Assembly: GCF_900107395.1 (NCBI RefSeq)
Contig: NZ_FNPW01000003.1
Location: 236,632 to 300,631, forward strand
Length of the DNA: 64,000 nt
Origin: Pseudomonas sp. NFIX28
GTDB lineage: Bacteria; Pseudomonadota; Gammaproteobacteria; Pseudomonadales; Pseudomonadaceae
Direction: 5' to 3'
In this document: positions 61,892 through 64,000 of the stretch, piece after piece
Numbering within the stretch: position 1 is the first letter of the stretch
Layout of the letters: each line of letters starts with the position of its first letter
Notes under the pieces: generated by a model
The model's database searches: none
Told to the model about the DNA's origin: nothing
What the model saw: only the letters and a program-made list of their open reading frames with translations
Position numbers and translations under genes: made by a program

Positions 61892-62267
61892 TGACGAACT
61901 CCTCGAGGTTGATGGTCCAGTTGATCACCAGCGCCGTGCCGTCATCGATGATGGAGGTCTGCACCTCCGTCACCAGGTTGACCCGCCAGCGCCCCCAGTT
62001 GCGGCCGATACCATCCACCAGCGGCAAGGGCACACGGGCGGCCTGCAACTCGCGCAGCTGGTCCAGGCGCGCCATGCCCGTGGCGTACATCGACTTGCCA
62101 CTGATCTGCAGCGTTTCCAGCTTCTGCCCCACCTGCTGCGACTTCGGCTTGCTGGTAACGATGTCGATACTGGCCCAGCCACCGTCCGTCTTGCGCTCAA
62201 GCCGCTCGTAGGCGAACCCGGCGGACAGGCCAAAAATGAAATTGCCCAATGCCATCTGCTGTCGCAT
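61884..62267 (-). CDS. P2-type tail protein U
   Basis: 127 residues from ATG 62267 (the GTG at 62270 gives one more). MALGNFIFGLSAGFAYERLE, WRVNLVTEVQTSIIDDGTALVINWTINLEEF match P2 gpU/R-pyocin tail terminator. It overlaps the tape measure gene by 1 nt (TGATG). Confidence 0.9.
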   Translation of the reverse strand: MRQQMALGNFIFGLSAGFAYERLERKTDGGWASIDIVTSKPKSQQVGQKLETLQISGKSMYATGMARLDQLRELQAARVPLPLVDGIGRNWGRWRVNLVTEVQTSIIDDGTALVINWTINLEEFVNA

Positions 62268-64000
62268 CACATCACTCCATCGGTCAGGGCCGCGTCGCGC
62301 CGTACCGCGAGCGGGTTGCTCATCATCAGGGGCATGACCTGCATCTGCATTTGCTGGATCACCATGTCCACCAGTTGCCTGGAGGTGGCCTGATCCTGGC
62401 CATAGATATTGACGACCGGGGCGAAAGTGACCTGCTGGCTGGAAGCCGAATTGGCCACCAGGTTCTTGCTCACTTCATCCGGAGACTTCAGGCGGTTCCC
62501 CGCCTCGCCGCCGAGCCGGCCGAGCGCCTCGCCGCCCAGCCATCCGCCAATGGCGCCGCCGACCAACCCGCCGACAGCCGTGCCGAGGATCGGCACGACG
62601 CTGCCCAGGGCCGCGCCCAGCGCGGCGCCGGATGCACCTCCGGCCCAGGAGCCACCCAAGGTGCCCAAGCCGGAACCAATGGCCCCGGGGTCGCGGTTAC
62701 GCACACCCCTGAACACATTCAGGCCGGCCCTGAGCAGTTTCAGCGGCCGACTGGCCACCCGGCCGGACACGGAACGCACGACGGCGAAACTGCCTCTCAA
62801 CCCACGGCCAATGCGCGACATCAGCCCGGCGCGTGGCGCGGTTGCAGAGGTGTTTTTGGGGGCGGGTTTTGCCGCATTGGCTTGTTTCTTTTGCTGCTCT
62901 TTCTTTGCTTGCCTCTCCTGTCGCCTTCGCTCTTGTCTGTTCTGGCCGCGGGTTCCACCGCCGCCTGGAGGGCCACCACAGCAGGCCCCGCCCTCGCCGA
63001 ACAGCTTGCCAATACTCGATGGCAGGCTCGGAGCCGCCAGGCTCAACAGCTTTTTCGCCACCTGGGTAAAGACTTCGTCCAGCACCGACTTGAGCAGGCG
63101 GCCCACCACCGGTGCGATGGCAGCACCCGCCAAGGCCAGGCCGGCAGCGATCTTCGGAAACTCCGTAGCCAGGCTGCTCAAACCATCGACCACCCCACCG
63201 ATAGGCACCATCGCCCCTTCCGCCACCGGCGCGAGGGCGGAACCGAACGTGGTGTTCATCCGGTTCAAGCGGGCGTCGAAGGTATTCGCCTGGGCCGATG
63301 CGGACTGGCGTACCGAGCCTTTGTCGCCCAGCTCCGAGGTGGCGTACTGCTGCTTGTCGGCGACCTGCGCCAAGGCCTTTTGAACTTCAGGCAGTTGTTG
63401 CGCCAGGCGCAACGCCGCTTCATCCGCGCTGCCGAACAGCGCGCCGGCCAGCGTGGAGCGCTCCCGGCTCGACAAATCGGGCGCTTGCAGCGCCTTGAGC
63501 AGGTCGGTCAGGGCGCCAGCCCCCTCCAGCTTCAGCGGGTCGATATTCAACCGTTGCAAGGCCGCTTGCTGCGCCTGGGACTTCGGTTCGCCCTTGCCCA
63601 GCACGGCAGTGATGCCTTTCAGTGCGGCTCCAGCATCGGCCTTTTGTGTGCCGGTGTTGAGCAAGGCCGCCGTCAGTGCCGCCGCCTGCTCCGGGGCAAG
63701 CCCCGCCGTCGTGGCGGCAGCGCCATGCCGTTGCAGGATCACCCCGATATCGGCCGCCTCGGCGTCTCCCGGACGCTTGCCGAGGTGGTTGGTCGCATCC
63801 GCCAGATCGAGGGCCTGATTGCGGTCCAGCTTCATCGAGGTGCGCCAACCGGCCAGCATGTCCCCGGCATCCTTGCCCGGCATCTTGAACGCGGTTGCCA
63901 TGAGCGCGGCATCACCGCCGAATGCCGTCAGGGTCTGCCGTCGGGACGCGCCTTTATCGTTCTCGATCCCTGCCTTGGCAGCGGCGTATTCAAGCTTCGC
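62267..64000 (-). CDS. P2-type tail tape measure protein, partial
   Basis: At least 577 residues; the frame is open to the right edge, where it reads KLEYAAAKAGIENDKGASRR before MATAFKMPG. The N-terminal part is missing. Visible parts are NQALDLADATNHLGKR, TAALLNTGTQKADAGAALKGITAVLGKGE, and LASALKTF-type P2/T helices. A Gly/Ala-rich hydrophobic section in the C-terminal half (GSGLGTLGGSWAGGASGAAL) contains an abundant Gly-zipper likely to insert in the inner membrane. The internal ATG at 63901 is not a start because the frame continues. Confidence 0.88.
   Translation of the reverse strand, partial: AKLEYAAAKAGIENDKGASRRQTLTAFGGDAALMATAFKMPGKDAGDMLAGWRTSMKLDRNQALDLADATNHLGKRPGDAEAADIGVILQRHGAAATTAGLAPEQAAALTAALLNTGTQKADAGAALKGITAVLGKGEPKSQAQQAALQRLNIDPLKLEGAGALTDLLKALQAPDLSSRERSTLAGALFGSADEAALRLAQQLPEVQKALAQVADKQQYATSELGDKGSVRQSASAQANTFDARLNRMNTTFGSALAPVAEGAMVPIGGVVDGLSSLATEFPKIAAGLALAGAAIAPVVGRLLKSVLDEVFTQVAKKLLSLAAPSLPSSIGKLFGEGGACCGGPPGGGGTRGQNRQERRRQERQAKKEQQKKQANAAKPAPKNTSATAPRAGLMSRIGRGLRGSFAVVRSVSGRVASRPLKLLRAGLNVFRGVRNRDPGAIGSGLGTLGGSWAGGASGAALGAALGSVVPILGTAVGGLVGGAIGGWLGGEALGRLGGEAGNRLKSPDEVSKNLVANSASSQQVTFAPVVNIYGQDQATSRQLVDMVIQQMQMQVMPLMMSNPLAVRRDAALTDGVM

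Noticed and set aside
44888..64000. Complete prophage
   Set aside because: Only tail, fibre and lysis genes are visible; capsid, portal, terminase, integrase or att sites were not found, but the right side is cut off, so this is provisional.

Overview
The window is a GC-rich gammaproteobacterial chromosome segment, almost certainly from the Pseudomonas fluorescens group (P. chlororaphis/protegens-like). The signs are a quiP-type acyl-homoserine lactone acylase, a divergent fpr/finR pair, the erdR and dgkA neighbours, an mprF-virJ pair, a DUF3077 gene, Pseudomonas REP palindromes, and a phage-tail cluster next to cinA-recA-recX. The last is the well-known mutS/cinA tailocin/prophage site of fluorescent pseudomonads. 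All identifications come from reading the sequence; no database search was run.

Layout. Positions 1-4.1 kb hold envelope and small metal-binding genes: DUF1145, two OmpA-like lipoproteins, DUF6231, YchJ, a LEA-type lipoprotein and a His-rich SEC-C peptide. A REP inverted pair follows, then an isochorismatase-like protein and quiP. Positions 7.8-12 kb are a polar amino-acid ABC operon (binding protein, two permeases, an AstE/aspartoacylase-like deacylase, ATPase). Positions 12-21 kb hold dcd, a cold-shock gene with a long leader, a MORN-repeat protein, a DUF481 porin-like protein, an alkyltransferase-like protein, AmpG, ProS and a lipoprotein. Positions 21-23 kb hold dinB with a LexA-like box and two initiator tRNA genes inside a 139-bp direct duplication. 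Positions 23-43.7 kb hold mprF-virJ, a highly folded non-coding element ahead of a DUF3077 gene, kup, rimO, a pseudouridine-synthase-like protein lacking the catalytic Asp, an RhlG-like SDR, trmO, fpr/finR, dgkA, erdR, a DTW-domain tRNA modifier, a LOG protein, and recX-recA-cinA.

From 43.8 kb to the right edge nearly everything is on the minus strand and is phage tail. There are two contractile-tail gene sets in series. The right-hand one (60.65 kb to beyond the edge) has the P2/R-pyocin order T-U-X-D. The left-hand one (44.9-60.5 kb) follows the Mu order: terminator, DUF2635, sheath, tube, chaperone with a -1 frameshift, tape measure, DNA-circularization protein, hub, spike, gp46, J, YmfQ. 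After it come three tandem tail-fibre/chaperone cassettes, a decayed YmfQ copy, a GH19 endolysin and nested Rz/Rz1 spanins. No capsid, portal, terminase or integrase gene is visible, so a compound tailocin is more likely than a complete prophage, but the locus continues beyond the window.

Most notable observations: the structured region 27190-27550 before the DUF3077 gene; the paired OmpA leaders with a shared 14-nt motif and a sequestered ribosome site; the terminator-like hairpin inside the endolysin coding region; the TTTTTTC frameshift with an exactly fitting second frame; nine 41-residue repeats in one tape measure; and the three fibre cassettes with a YmfQ scar.
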